A stretch of DNA of 64,000 bases. Source: Magnolia sinica. Its lineage: Eukaryota > Streptophyta > Magnoliopsida > Magnoliales > Magnoliaceae. Location of the stretch: positions 8,718,501-8,782,500 of the forward strand of contig NC_080577.1 in the NCBI RefSeq assembly GCF_029962835.1, written 5' to 3'. Each line of letters opens with the position of its first letter. The first letter of the stretch is position 1. Positions 26,776-37,053 of this stretch are shown in pieces. Under the pieces are notes generated by a model. That model did no database searches. It was not told the origin of the DNA and saw only the letters and a list, made by a program, of their open reading frames with translations. Made by a program: the position numbers and the translations under genes.

Positions 26776-27168
26776 TTTTATGATACTCAGGCTGAGCTCA
26801 CGCTTCATACACAGGCACTCAGAAATTGTACACGTGGCAACATGAACTAGAGTAAAAACCACTAAATTGTGCAGTCCACTGTCTCCAGCTGACAATCCTA
26901 TGACCAGATTGCTTGAACAATCCAAACCTCTGATTCTTGGACACATTTTTTTTGTGGAAATAGAACCGTTGGATATTTTTCATTTTTAACCGTCCAGTAA
27001 ATACCCACCAATCCCATAGTAAAATAACCAAATAACCTTAATTTTTTGTTCTTCATATATCTGCACTGGACTAACACAATTGGACGGTTCAATTTTTCTA
27101 CCTATATGACATGTATAATTTGTAAGTAATTTCTGGTTGCTTGCGCATCATCCGCTGCCAGAGTATTT
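26776..27168. repeat. hAT-like MITE 270 bp upstream of the CHUP1-like start codon
   Basis: The left end GATACTCAGGCTGAGC with CACAGGCACTCAGAAATTGT and the inverted right end GCATCATCCGCTGCCAGAGTA are those of the 10163/17173 family. It lies in the presumed promoter of the gene at 27439 and includes a CACGTGG word (about 26831). Confidence 0.6.
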
Positions 27169-27284
27169 ATCTTTTTTATTTTTCATCTTCCTCATTTCAA
27201 ACTGGGATCCAAAGAAGATGACCGTTCCTCGGCTTCTGTGTCTCCTCACATTAACAACGCTGCTCCTCTTCCCTTATCTCCTCC

Positions 27285-27311
27285 TCTCTATCTCTCTCTC
27301 TCTCTCTCTCA
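27285..27311 (+). promoter_or_regulatory. CT-rich tract in probable 5' UTR/core promoter
   Basis: A (CT)n run about 130 bp before the start codon of the CHUP1-like gene, followed by more pyrimidine-rich sequence. Such tracts are common around plant transcription starts; the role here is inferred from position only. Confidence 0.4.
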
Positions 27312-27438
27312 AAACCCTCTCCTTCTCCAACTAGCTGAAAGCGATGTATTTGGATCGACTTCTTCCCTGGTATTAGATTAAAAAACGAACGATAGAGAAA
27401 AAGCAGTAGTTGAGCTCTCAAAGCTCCTATCTTTAGCC

Positions 27439-30400
27439 ATGGCTGCAGGCAAGGTAAAAGCCGCTATGGGTTTCCAGAAAAGCCCTGCTGCTGCTGCAAC
27501 TCCAAAAGCTCAAACTCCAAAGCGCTCCTCCTTCTCTTCCTCTTCTCCGATCTCTCAGAAAGCTCCTCCGCCTCCTTCTCAGTCCAAGACCGTTTTCGGT
27601 CGCTCCTTCGGCGTTTACTTCCCTCGCTCCTCCGCTCAGGTTCAGCCCCGCCCGCCTGACGTCTCCGATCTCCTCCGCCTAGTAGATGAACTCCAGGAAA
27701 ACGAATCCCGCCTCAAGACTGAGCTTCTCGAGCACAAGCTCCTCAAAGAGACGGTTGCGATCGTCCCGTTCCTCGAAAATGAGATTGCTTCCAAGGACGC
27801 GGAAATCGTGTCTTCGGCGAAGAGGATTGAGGGCTTGGAAGCGGAGAACGAGATGCTGAGGCGAGAGGTGGAGAGACTGAAGGAGAGGATAGAAAGGGAA
27901 GGGACGGAGAGGGAGAAGAAGATGAAGGAGATGGAAGATGAGATTGCGGATCTGCGGAGAACAGCAGCTGAGTCGAAGGGAGTCGAATCGAAGAGGATTT
28001 GCAGTGAAATAGGGTATATTGAAGAGTGCTCGTCTTCTTCGCAGAGGTTCCAAGGCCTGATAGATGCGTCAGCAAGGTCGAATCTACTGAAGAGCTTGAG
28101 GAAAGGGACGAAATCGAGCGAGGCTGCAGCGAATCAGGACAATAGTCCGAAGGTCGAGATTGCGCATCTGAAGGTAGAAGATCTGCAATCTCGAAGCAAT
28201 AGCGAGAGTCAAGAATCTGCTGCTTCTTCTGTGAAATCTCGAGCGCCTAGGGTTCCGAAACCTCCTCCAAAACCCTCCTCATCTTCATCTTCTTCGACGT
28301 CTTCTTCTTCTTCTTCTTCTTCCAACGGCGAGATTGCTGCTGTTGAGAAAAACAGAGCTTCGCTCGAAAGGTCGAATCTGACGGCAATGCCGCCGGCTCC
28401 GCCACCTTTTCCGGGGGGATCGTTGGTGCCGGGCAGGCGAGCGGTCGTGCCGCCGCCCCCTCCCCCGCCGCCGCCGGCGAGGGTGTCAAATGCCGGTGCG
28501 GCGAAGGTGCGGCGAGTGCCGGAGGTAGTGGAGTTTTACCATTCTCTGATGCGGAGGGATTCGAAGAGAGACTCCGGCGCCGGCGTGTCAGATGTTCCAT
28601 CGGCGGCGAACGCCCGGAACATGATCGGAGAAATCGAGAATAGGTCGGCCCACCTACTCGCTGTAAGTCCCTTCTCTCCCTCTGTAGATGTTTTACTAAA
28701 TTTACGAAATTGACACTGAGCCCTTAGTTGTTGATGACAAAAAACTAGCATCTATTTATTCGAAATGACCAAACTGTCACTACGTAATGGACGGTCTTCC
28801 GTTTGGTAGTGGAAATCGGTCTAGTGCCGAAATAGATTCTTCAGACTACGGCTCTTGATTTTCGGTAAAGCCCTTCTTTCGGCTAGCGGTCAGATGATCT
28901 GGGCCGTCCATCTATTAGCTCTAGGATACGATTTGGATTGAACGTGGATATTTGACCATTTCAGTTTTTAATCGCCTTTCTGAGGCCTGCGAATAGATCT
29001 ATAGGAGTGTTGAAAGAATGCGTTGTTTTATCCCTAGATTATCCACATTGGATGGTCTTGATCGTCCATCTATCTAGTTCGTGGGCCTCATCATTGGAGG
29101 CCGAGCAATCAGCCAAACGCTGCGGATCATGCAGCCTCAGAGCATGTGGATTACTGTAGATGGTTGTTGTACCATAGTCTCTGTGCGCATGCCATACATG
29201 TGCACAATCCCAACTGTTAAAACAGTCGGCCATACTGTAGATGACCTGCAATGCAGAAATGGTCGTTGAATCAAACACGGGCCCTGCAAGTGAGGGGGCA
29301 GTTGACCTGTCAAAGATCGGGTGGGATGGACACGTCAGCGGACTAACATTGTTTTGAGCCCACGGCATGCTTCACAGTGGGGATAGCTGATGAATGGCCG
29401 GGATGTCTGACACTTGCGCCATCATTTGGGATTTTTGATACGTGTTCTACCCCCTAACATCATCAATGAGCCTTTGCTCTCAGTCTAGGCCACGGCCTGA
29501 AAATCAGGAAGCGGATTGGGTGGTGAGCCCGAGTGGTGGAAGGACTCCGTGGCGCCTACGGTAATGTATGCATTTTATCCGCACCGTCCGTACATTTTCC
29601 AGCTCACTCTAGAGTCTCAAGTTGAATTATATCCAAAGCTAAGTGGAACACATCACAGGAAACAGTGGGGATACTGACGTCCAATGTTGAAATCTTCGTG
29701 GGCCTATAAAGATGTTTATTAGTCATCTAAGTTGTTGAAAAAGTCGCACGTAACTAGATGAAGGACAAACACAAATATCAGCTTGATCCAAAACTTCGAT
29801 GGCCCTCAAGAAAATTTTAACAGTTGGCATTCAATCTCCACTTCGTGGGGTTACTGTGGGGCCCACCTTGATGTATGTATTACGTATCCGCTTTGTTCAT
29901 CTATTTTTCCATATCATTTTTAGCACGTTATCCCAAAAATGAAGCAGATCCAATTATCAGGTGGATCATACCATGAGAAACAGTGGTGATTGACCGGGTC
30001 AGCCTGAGAACCCAATCCGATTATTAACCGGACCAAACCATAACGTCTGTACCTGACCTGTTCAGTAGTTGGGTCTCCAATTCAGGCCCAGTCCTACCCG
30101 CTTATTAACTAATAAACGGGCCTTTTTCTCAGTCTCGGCTCGGGCCTTCACAGACATCCTGCAAAACATAAGCCATAGACCAATGCGTTTATTAATGGCT
30201 ACAGTATCTGGCTTCTCCCGACTCACCGACCTGAGACTTTCACATACCAGGCGGTGACGTAAAACTCAATGGCCCAGCCAGGCTCGTTTCCATCCTTGCT
30301 GTATATCGCCCAGCTACATTCATGTCTTCACCTGTAGCACTTGCATGGAACATCCGAGTGGTCCATCAGGCCGTTGCCAATATGGTCCCACCTCATGGTC

Positions 30401-33310
30401 CATTTTCTCACACTTGTGCATCATGGCATGTGTGTCATCAGTAATTTGCTTCTACAGCCATAGATCAATTAAGTTTGGTAATTTACTTCTTTTGATGATT
30501 TTCTCGTTGCTTATTTCCCACAGATAAAAACGGATGTAGAAACACAGGGCGATTTCATTCGTTTCCTGATAAAAGAAGTGCAGAATGCTGCATTTACAGA
30601 CATTGAAGATGTTGTAGCCTTCGTCAAATGGCTCGATGACGAACTCTCTTTCCTTGTATGTATCTTCAACATCCACATCCCTCAGATATATCTAAAAAGA
30701 TGATATAAAAAAAATGAACTCAAATTTTCTAACGAGTTCTTACAATGTTGCTTGCAGGTTGACGAGCGGGCAGTGCTGAAGCACTTCGACTGGCCTGAGC
30801 ACAAGGCCGATGCAATGCGAGAAGCTGCATTTGGTTATAGCGATTTGAAGAAGCTTGAATCCGATGCCTCCTCATTCCGAAATGATGTTCAGCAGCCCTG
30901 CGGTCCTGCTCTCAAGAAGATGCAGTCCTTGCTAGAAAAGTAAAACCCCCTTCATTTTTCATCTTGATCTGAATTTCAGGAAATTTCTCAAAGATCACAT
31001 CTAATCATATTTGCTGGATGTTCATTGTTCTCATGTTGTGGTTGAAATAGATTGGAGCATGGTGCATACAATCTCTGCCGCATGAGAGAATCAGCAACGA
31101 AGAGATATAAAGGCTTTCAGATTCCTTGGCAATGGATGCTGGAAACGGGTTTTGTTAGCCAGGTATCCATCTTTCTGTATCCTTTGGTTTGCAATCCGTC
31201 CCGGTGACCCATTTCTCAACTGTACTGGATGCCACTATGTCAAAAATAAAAAATAAAGAAGATCAACCTACCATACTATCCCAGCCATCATTTCTTTTGA
31301 CCTTCCTACACTGATTGTTGACCCTAAACCTTCAGGTTTGGTTTGAAACATACTGATAAGACGGCTGGCACTCATTAGATCCATTTGCCCTCGATTGATT
31401 AAATGATTAGCCACATCCACCCTTATGAGTAAAATGAGTAAAACATTCAAAGTTCAACGTACCTCATTGGCTCATTAGATGGGATACAACCCGTCATGTG
31501 GTGTGTTCCGAGTGAGCATTACCTAACGAATAAACGGGTGGATTGGGTACTGCCTTTACTTGGATTGAGCTCCGTTCACATTATTGTAATAGGATTTAAT
31601 TGAATAGCAGGCAGCCGATAGTTATAAAGACCCACACCAGGTGCGGAGGGAACTCGGTTCAGCCAGAAGCAGTACCCAATCTGGATCCTGAATGCGTACA
31701 TGGAAGCCACTTACAACATGTGAGCTGCCATGAGGGGGGCCGCATTCTATCAAAACCCTAAACATCCCTGAATTTGAACTAACCGGATGGTCGTTATTTC
31801 ATGATTTGGAATCTGCATGATGGGACCCAGCAGTTCCACCTCTCATGTAATTTCGTGGCCATATGGTCGGTTTAAATTTTGGCCATGGAATGTTCTTTAA
31901 GAAGCGAAGTGATGAATGGTCTGAGTTGTGTCCACCCCAGCAATTCATGGATTCTGTGTCCAAATAACCAAATTGGTAGCATTTCTGTTGTGGTAATGTA
32001 ATTAACAAGGTCTGAAATCCGGTGCAGATAAAGCTGGCATCCGTGAAATTAGCGATGAAGTACATGAAGAGAATTTCAGCAGAGCTAGAAGCGGTAGGTG
32101 GTGGCCCCGAAGAAGAGGAGCTGATGGTCCAAGGCGTGAGGTTTGCCTTTCGGGTTCATCAGGTAATTCCAACTTTCCCTGTGATGATGAGCGTCGGGTC
32201 TGGTCTGTTGGTCATTCACCCACTACCACCATGGTGCGAATGTGGATGAAAAGGTTGGACGGGACATCCACCATCATGGATGGGCCGCAAATTCTCTATT
32301 ACTTGGAGGTCATTTCTCCTCTAATCTTGAATTCAAATGGACAGGATCCACTGCATAGCTTTGTAGGCTGTGGACTGTGTGGGGCCCACCGTGCTTTGCA
32401 TGTTACATCCGATCCGTTCCATGACGTGCCCCAATTGGATGAATGGGGCCCAAAAAATAGGCAGATCCCAAACCCACCCATGTGGGTCGCACCATATACG
32501 AAACTCAGGTGGACCACCCCGTTATTGTAGAGGTTTTAAGCCATTATTTTAAATGGTGCGACCCACCCGGTTCTGTTGGGCCTGGTTTTTGGATGAGAGA
32601 GGAACATGGGGAGACACATGGAGGATTGGGTGCAATGCACATTTCCCATGGGCCACACACATTACAATAGTAAGTTAGGCTTCTCAAAGCTTTGTAGCGC
32701 ATCCGACCTTTAATGAAAATGGGTCAACCGACTATATCAAGAATACCCTGATAGGGCTATTTTGATAATCACCTGCTCAGATGCATGGGTACTGACCCTA
32801 CAAATGGGCCAGACTGCTAAAGCACGTTATCCAGCCATGGGCCAGGCAGGACCGGACCCGGCCATCATTCAAATCCGCTTACCCTCTGATGTTCAGACCG
32901 GCCCTGGGCCCCCCTGATGTCCTGTGAGGCCCACTTGTTGGAAATTTAGTAGTACCAAGCACAAGTCCATCCCAATTAGTTACTGGGCCTGAAACTCAGC
33001 CGTCGGTCCAGTTATAGAGACCCAGACGTCTGACCTCCCACACAATCAGCGTGAGAGCTCGATCACAGTGGGTCCTTTGAAATTCTGATCTCTGGTCAAA
33101 GAAAAGCCCGGTTTTATTTTGGGCAATATTTGCGAATTTCCTCAAGTAATTCTCTCCATCTCGTGTGTTCGTGTACAGTTTGCAGGAGGTTTCGATGTGG
33201 AAACGATGCGGGCGTTCCATGAGCTACGAAATAAAGCCCACTCATGCCGCCATATACAAGGCCAAAACCCCCAGCAACAGAATCGCTTTTGCAGGTCTAC
33301 GTCTTGCTAA
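27439..33310 (+). CDS. CHUP1/IPGA1-like coiled-coil, proline-rich protein (six exons, intact)
   Basis: Exons: 27439-28662, 30524-30655, 30758-30939, 31051-31162, 32028-32162 and 33179-33310. All introns are GT-AG, frames join without a stop, and the product is 638 residues. Residues 1-70 are Ser/Pro/Ala-rich and basic. About 73-180 form a coiled coil (DVSDLLRLVDELQ onwards, long E/K/R/L heptads). About 277-295 is almost pure Ser. About 336-345 is a proline run. From about 357 (VPEVVEFYHSLMRRD) to the end lies the conserved C-terminal domain of the CHUP1 family, including WPEHKADAMREAAF and IPWQWMLETGFV. CHUP1 anchors chloroplasts to actin; the IPGA1-type paralogues bind microtubules and shape cell growth. 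The short N-terminus without a CHUP1-type hydrophobic outer-envelope anchor, and the length, favour the IPGA1-type group, but I cannot separate paralogues without alignment. The start was chosen as the first ATG of the long frame (GCCATGGCT context). Confidence 0.9.
28663..30523 (+). other. Intron 1 of the CHUP1-like gene, with foldback sequences
   Basis: Donor GTAAGTCC, acceptor TTTCCCACAG. The intron holds a Mutator-like MITE remnant beginning GAAGCGGATTGGGTGG at about 29510, with arms GCCTACGGTAATGTATGC and, reversed, GTGGATCATACCATGAG. Then come GC-rich repeat words (30000-30280, GGCCCAGTCC, CTCGGCTCGGGCC). Confidence 0.6.
31163..32027 (+). other. Intron 4 of the CHUP1-like gene
   Basis: Donor GTATCCAT, acceptor CCGGTGCAG. 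865 bp of non-coding sequence with scattered foldback words. No independent gene seen inside. Confidence 0.6.
32163..33178 (+). other. Intron 5 of the CHUP1-like gene
   Basis: Donor GTAATTCC, acceptor TGTACAG. Contains a decayed GGGCCCACC foldback at about 32375-32600 (GTGGGGCCCACCGTGCTTTG, AAACTCAGGTGGACCACCCC) and GC-rich repeat sequence at 32820-33060. Confidence 0.55.
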
Positions 33311-33515
33311 CCTCGCAAAACCCCCTCTTCTACTACGAAAGCGCGCTCTACTACTTGTAAAGATCAAATCAAATTCACCAAACGCACTATCCATTTAATA
33401 AAAAATCATTATTATTATTCTTCTTCATCCAACTTTCTACATGAAAAGGCAAAATCTAACACCACACCGTCTGTTTTCACATGACCATTTCTACAAACAA
33501 TCCTAATGCGTTCCT
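33311..33515. other. Shared 3' region between convergent genes
   Basis: About 200 bp between the stop codon of the CHUP1-like gene (+) and the end of the LEA open frame (-). It contains AATAAA-like words (AATAAAAAATC at about 33398 on +) that could serve as polyadenylation signals. Confidence 0.4.
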
Positions 33516-33710
33516 CTAGTCCTTTTGGTTGTTGGAGTCTCGGCCGATTACTAGATCTTTGGCTGACTTAGCGATCTCAATGACAGTCTCGCCAACAGCT
33601 CCAAGCAAGCTACCTTTTTTCTCCCCCACCTCGCGTCCCTCGAGGTTGACATTTTCTGTATATACTACATCGCCTGCCTTCCGTTCTCCCCGTGGTTGGT
33701 CTTCCACTCT
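33516..33710 (-). pseudogene. C-terminal LEA segment cut off by the TAG stop
   Basis: In the same frame immediately after the TAG, 64 residues run to the next stop, including VEDQPRGERKAGDVVYTEN and LLGAVGETVIEIAKSAKDLV. This kind of tail (a Gly-rich turn followed by an amphipathic helix with GETVIEIAK) is what I remember from SBP65/seed LEA proteins. It stays open and conserved-looking, so it was coding until recently. A splice to AGA at 33710 would keep the frame and skip the stop, but no pyrimidine tract precedes that AG. Confidence 0.6.
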
Positions 33711-35031
33711 CTACCTGTCTTCATCACCAGCAGTATCTCCTCCAATCGAGAGATTACTTAGCTTCTCTTGAGTTCCACGAGTCTGCTCTCCAAGCTTATG
33801 CTGCAAAACAAAAGACAATTCAAGAGGTGGCAACATGCAGTTAGTTATTTCAAGAGATGATCCTACACCCAGCAACATCCAGTTATTTCAAGAGGTGATC
33901 CTACACCCAGCAACATTGCAGATGTGGCCTACTCTAAGATGTCTAGGATGGAGAAGATGTTTGGGGTGTCACCCATAATCCGCCATAGGATCGACCATAT
34001 GAACAATCTGCATCCTAGAAGGTGGGTCCCACATAAGCTGTCTGATGGTGATCCTACACCCATCAGACATTGCAGATGTGGCCTACTCTTTCTAAGATTG
34101 TTTAGGATGGGGAAGATTTTTGGGGTATCACCCATAATCCGCCATGGGGTCGACCATATGAACAATCTGCATCCTAGAAGGTGGGCCCCGCATAAGCTGT
34201 TTGATGAAACCAGCAAATGAGTCATGGAGATTTAAGCACCTTAATCTGAATTTCCCACAATGAAAGAATTTGCTGCAAATTCAATACCTTTGATTCAGAT
34301 GCAGCATCCACCGTTGCATCCTTAGCTTGCTGCCCCTTCTGCTGTAGATAGTCCTTAGCCTGCACAGCCATTTGCTGGGTATAATCTGCAGCCGTCTGCC
34401 CTGCACTCACCGCACTATCCTTAGCAGCATGCAAGCCCTGCTGACCCTTCTCGGCAGCCGTCTGGCCCACACTCACCGTGCTATCCTTAGCAGCTTGTAA
34501 GCCTTGCTGCGTATAATCTGCAGCAGTCCGGCCCACACCCACCGCACTATCCTTAGCAGCGCGTAAGCCCTGCTGACCTTTCTCCGAAACGGTCTGTCCA
34601 GCACTCACCACAGTATCCTTAGCAGCTTGGTAGCCCTGCTGACCCTTCTCGGCCGAATATTCGTAGCCTCCCCGACCCTTTTCAGCTGCATAATCGTAGG
34701 CTTGCCGGCCCTTATCTGTCACGTAATCCTTCGCGGCATGCATGCCATGCATGGCCGAGTCCTTGGCCTGCACTCCCTTCCCGGTAACATAGGCCGTTGC
34801 AGCGCCGGTGCCATGCTTGGCTGCGTCCTTGGTCTCGCTAAGGGCCGAGGCGCCTGATTGTTTGGCCTTCTCGTAGCGCTGTTCTGCGGCCCTGACCGCG
34901 TCCATGGAGTTCTGCTGAGCTGTTTGTCTGTGTTGTAAAAGCTCGTTGGGCGAGGACGTTGCACTGGGGCTGTGGGCTTCTTTGCCTTCGGCCGCTGCTT
35001 TCGTGTCTCTGCTAGCTTTGTTGGAAGCCAT
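33711..35031 (-). CDS. Group 3 LEA protein (LEA_4 type), two exons, ends at a premature stop
   Basis: Exon 1 is 35031-34288 (248 residues, ending in frame at ESK before GTATTG). Exon 2 starts at 33800 after TTTTGTTTTGCAG and reaches TAG at 33713-33711 after 29 codons, giving 277 residues. Residues about 40-245 are alanine/lysine/glutamine-rich repeats with the 11-mer periodicity of group 3 LEA proteins. At least four ~22-residue units containing GQQGL-AAKDS-V and QTAAEK/QTAADYT are visible from 130 to 218. Such proteins are disordered in water and become amphipathic helices on drying, protecting membranes and enzymes in seeds and stressed tissue. Past the stop the same frame continues with a conserved-looking C-terminus (separate entry), so the stop looks like a recent nonsense change. 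The ABRE-type box upstream fits ABA/desiccation control. Family call strong; seed-specific subtype inferred. Confidence 0.8.
33894..34205. repeat. Tandem duplication of ~155 bp inside the LEA intron
   Basis: Two direct copies, each containing GATCCTACACCCA, GCAGATGTGGCCTACTCT, CACCCATAATCCGCCAT and GACCATATGAACAATCTGCA, at about 33894-34048 and 34049-34205. They differ at about one base in ten. The shorter phrase CAAGAGRTGATCCTACACCC is also repeated at 33850-33910. The duplication lies wholly inside the LEA intron (34287-33801). Confidence 0.8.
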
Positions 35032-35156
35032 TGCTTTTTCGCTCGTAGTAGTTTTCTGCGTAGGATTGGTTTTTTTAGTTTTTTTTTTTTTCCTGGTGTT
35101 TTTCGGGAGACGGTGGATTTAAAGGAGTGGGAGAAAGGCGGTTTGGCTTTAGGCTC

Positions 35157-35165
35157 GACACGTGT
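35157..35165 (-). promoter_or_regulatory. ABRE/G-box (ACACGTGTC) upstream of the LEA gene
   Basis: On the - strand ACACGTGTC sits about 126 bp before the LEA start codon, a typical place for an ABA-responsive element bound by bZIP factors. A second ACGT core (CAACACGTAT) lies about 15 bp further upstream. A TTTAAAT TATA-like word lies nearer the gene, at about 35115-35122. The box is altered in the duplicate at 45230. Confidence 0.6.
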
Positions 35166-35231
35166 TGTGGGCTTTTGAATACGTGTTGAAGCTGGAGTAG
35201 CTTCATTTCTGAGTCAGCAGTTTTTCTTCCA

Positions 35232-35490
35232 GATCACGACTTTGATGCTCTGGCGGAGTTTGATGGTTCCCACTTCATACACATGCGCCTGGCGACAGAG
35301 CGTGCGGATTACGCATGACTTAAACGGAACTGTCCAAATTGTGGGCCCTAGTGTAGATGGGTCAATACGAGTAGATTACATTGGATACATGAGGTAAATG
35401 GCGGATTGGTGAATACCTAATTGACGCATGAAAATGAAATATCCGAGGGTTGTAATTGACAAATCTCCAGCAACCAGCTGCTAGGATTTA
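35232..35490. repeat. hAT-like MITE copy in the LEA promoter region
   Basis: TTTGATGCTCTGGCGGAGTT followed by CACTTCATACACATG, GGATTACGCATGACTTAAAC and GAACTGTCCAAATTGTGGGC follows the family order seen at 10163 and 26776. The right end is uncertain. Its left part is carried along in the duplicate at 45300-45411. Confidence 0.5.
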
Positions 35491-35681
35491 TTGATCAACC
35501 TGATTTTGGGATGATGACCTGGGATGCGGATTTCCTGCGCTGGGATGGTAGGTGGGGCCACCGTGATATCTGTAAGAAATTCAACCGTCCATCCATTTTG
35601 GGAGCTCATTTCAAGGACATACGACTAAAAGTACTGGTGCACCACACATCACGGACTGGTGTGACCACGTGTCTTAACATT
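35491..35681. repeat. Foldback fragment
   Basis: GGTGGGGCCACCGTGATATC, CCGTCCATCCATTTTGGGAG and CACCACACATCACGG are one arm of the GGGCCCACC family. It is interrupted by the MITE that starts at 35691. Confidence 0.55.
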
Positions 35682-35690
35682 GACGCTCTT

Positions 35691-36244
35691 GGGCGCGGAT
35701 TGGATACTGACAAGGTCAGTAGCCAAATCGCTACTGAAGTTACGTCACCAAGCTCTGTGGACCCCACCATGATGCATGTGTTGTATCCATACCGTCCAAC
35801 CATTTTTAGAGATCATTTTATGGCATAAAGATAGAATGAGATAATCTAAAATTCAAGTCGACCCACCACAGAAAACCGTGGGAGCCATCACACCCACCGT
35901 TGAAACATTTATAGGGCCCACAGTGATGTATTTTTGAGATCCATCCTTTTCACAAGTTAACATATAGATAGATGAATGAAAACAAAAATATCAGCTTTAT
36001 TGGAAACTACTGTGGCCCCTAAGAGTTTTGAACGGTGGATGTCACTGTCCCCACTATTTTCTATGGTGGGGTCCACTTGAACTTTAGATCTATATCATTA
36101 TCTTTGTAATGCCATAAAAAGATCTCTAAAAATGGTTGGACGGTATGGATACAACACATGTATCATGGTGGGGTCCAGAGAGCTAGGTGACGTCACTTCA
36201 GTAGCGATTTGGCTACTGACCTTGTCAGTATTCAATCCGCGCCC
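35691..36244. mobile_element. Mutator-like MITE, long TIRs, 9-bp target duplication
   Basis: A 554-bp element whose ends are inverted copies of each other over about 140 bp. Left arm: GGGCGCGGATTGGATACTGA...CAAGGTCAGTAGCCAAATCG...GGACCCCACCATGATGCATG. The right arm read inverted gives the same words with only a few differences. It is flanked by the exact 9-bp repeat GACGCTCTT at 35682-35690 and 36245-36253. A 9-bp duplication with long TIRs is the Mutator (MULE) signature. No transposase is encoded, so it is non-autonomous. It is the best preserved member of the GGGCCCACC foldback group and gives that group a likely superfamily. Confidence 0.88.
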
Positions 36245-36253
36245 GACGCTCTT

Positions 36254-37053
36254 CAGTCGAGAAACAAGTTATATGGGATGATATTATTTATTATATCCAC
36301 ACCGTTCATTTTGCCGAGATACTTCTGGCGTACTGGATAAAAAATGAATCACATCCAAACCTAAAGTGTGACATACCACAGATAACAGTCGGACAATGAT
36401 TCTTACCGTTAAGACATTTGTAGGGCTCAGCGTGACGTTTATTTTCCATTCAATCTGTTGATAGGGTCACAAAGAGCTAGATGAAAAGGAAAAACAAATA
36501 TTACATTAATCCAAAACTTCTGTGACCCTCAGAAAGGTTTCAATGGTAGACGTTCAATCCCCTACCTCTTTTTATAGTGTGGTCCACTTGATCTTTAGAT
36601 TTGTCTTATTTTTCAGCTTAAGATTCACAAGGAGCTCACCAAATGAATGGACAGTTTGGATATAATACATGGCTCATGGCAGGGACTAAGAATTTGGATG
36701 GTGTGTGGTACACCAGCCAATCCCTTCCACTAAAAAATTAGATGAATCGAGAAATCAAATTGAAACCTTCCTCAGCTCCATGTTAGATGTTTATATGCCA
36801 TTGAAACTGTATATAAGTACATTTCCAAAGTGAAAACACGAAAAACTTATAAAACTTTTGTTGATAATATTTCAACTGTCGCAATTGAATCCCCACCGTT
36901 TCCTTACGTGTATCATTCGATTTTTTAACCCAATTCATTTTGGCCTCGTGTCTGAAAATGAGATCACAAAACGGATGGACGGAGTGGATTTCTTACAAAC
37001 ATCAAGGTAGGCCCCACCCGGGAAGACTAACTCTCCATCCCAAGTATATGGCG
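36254..37053. repeat. Two adjoining foldback remnants
   Basis: The first (about 36270-36690) has TATATCCACACCGTTCATTT, ACATACCACAGATAACAGT and the reversed arm ATATAATACATGGCTCATGG. The second (about 36690-37020) has CCTTCCTCAGCTCCATG...TTATATGCCATTGAAACTG and ends with GGATTTCTTACAAACATCA. Ends are blurred. Confidence 0.5.

Noticed and set aside
27743-28075. Open frames antisense to CHUP1-like exon 1
   Set aside because: Serine/leucine-rich shadows of the coding strand with no evidence of their own.
33708-33713. Alternative acceptor that would skip the LEA stop codon
   Set aside because: Splicing to 33710 would keep frame, but the preceding sequence is purine-rich (GATGAAGACAGGTAG), whereas TTTTGTTTTGCAG at 33801 is a strong acceptor.
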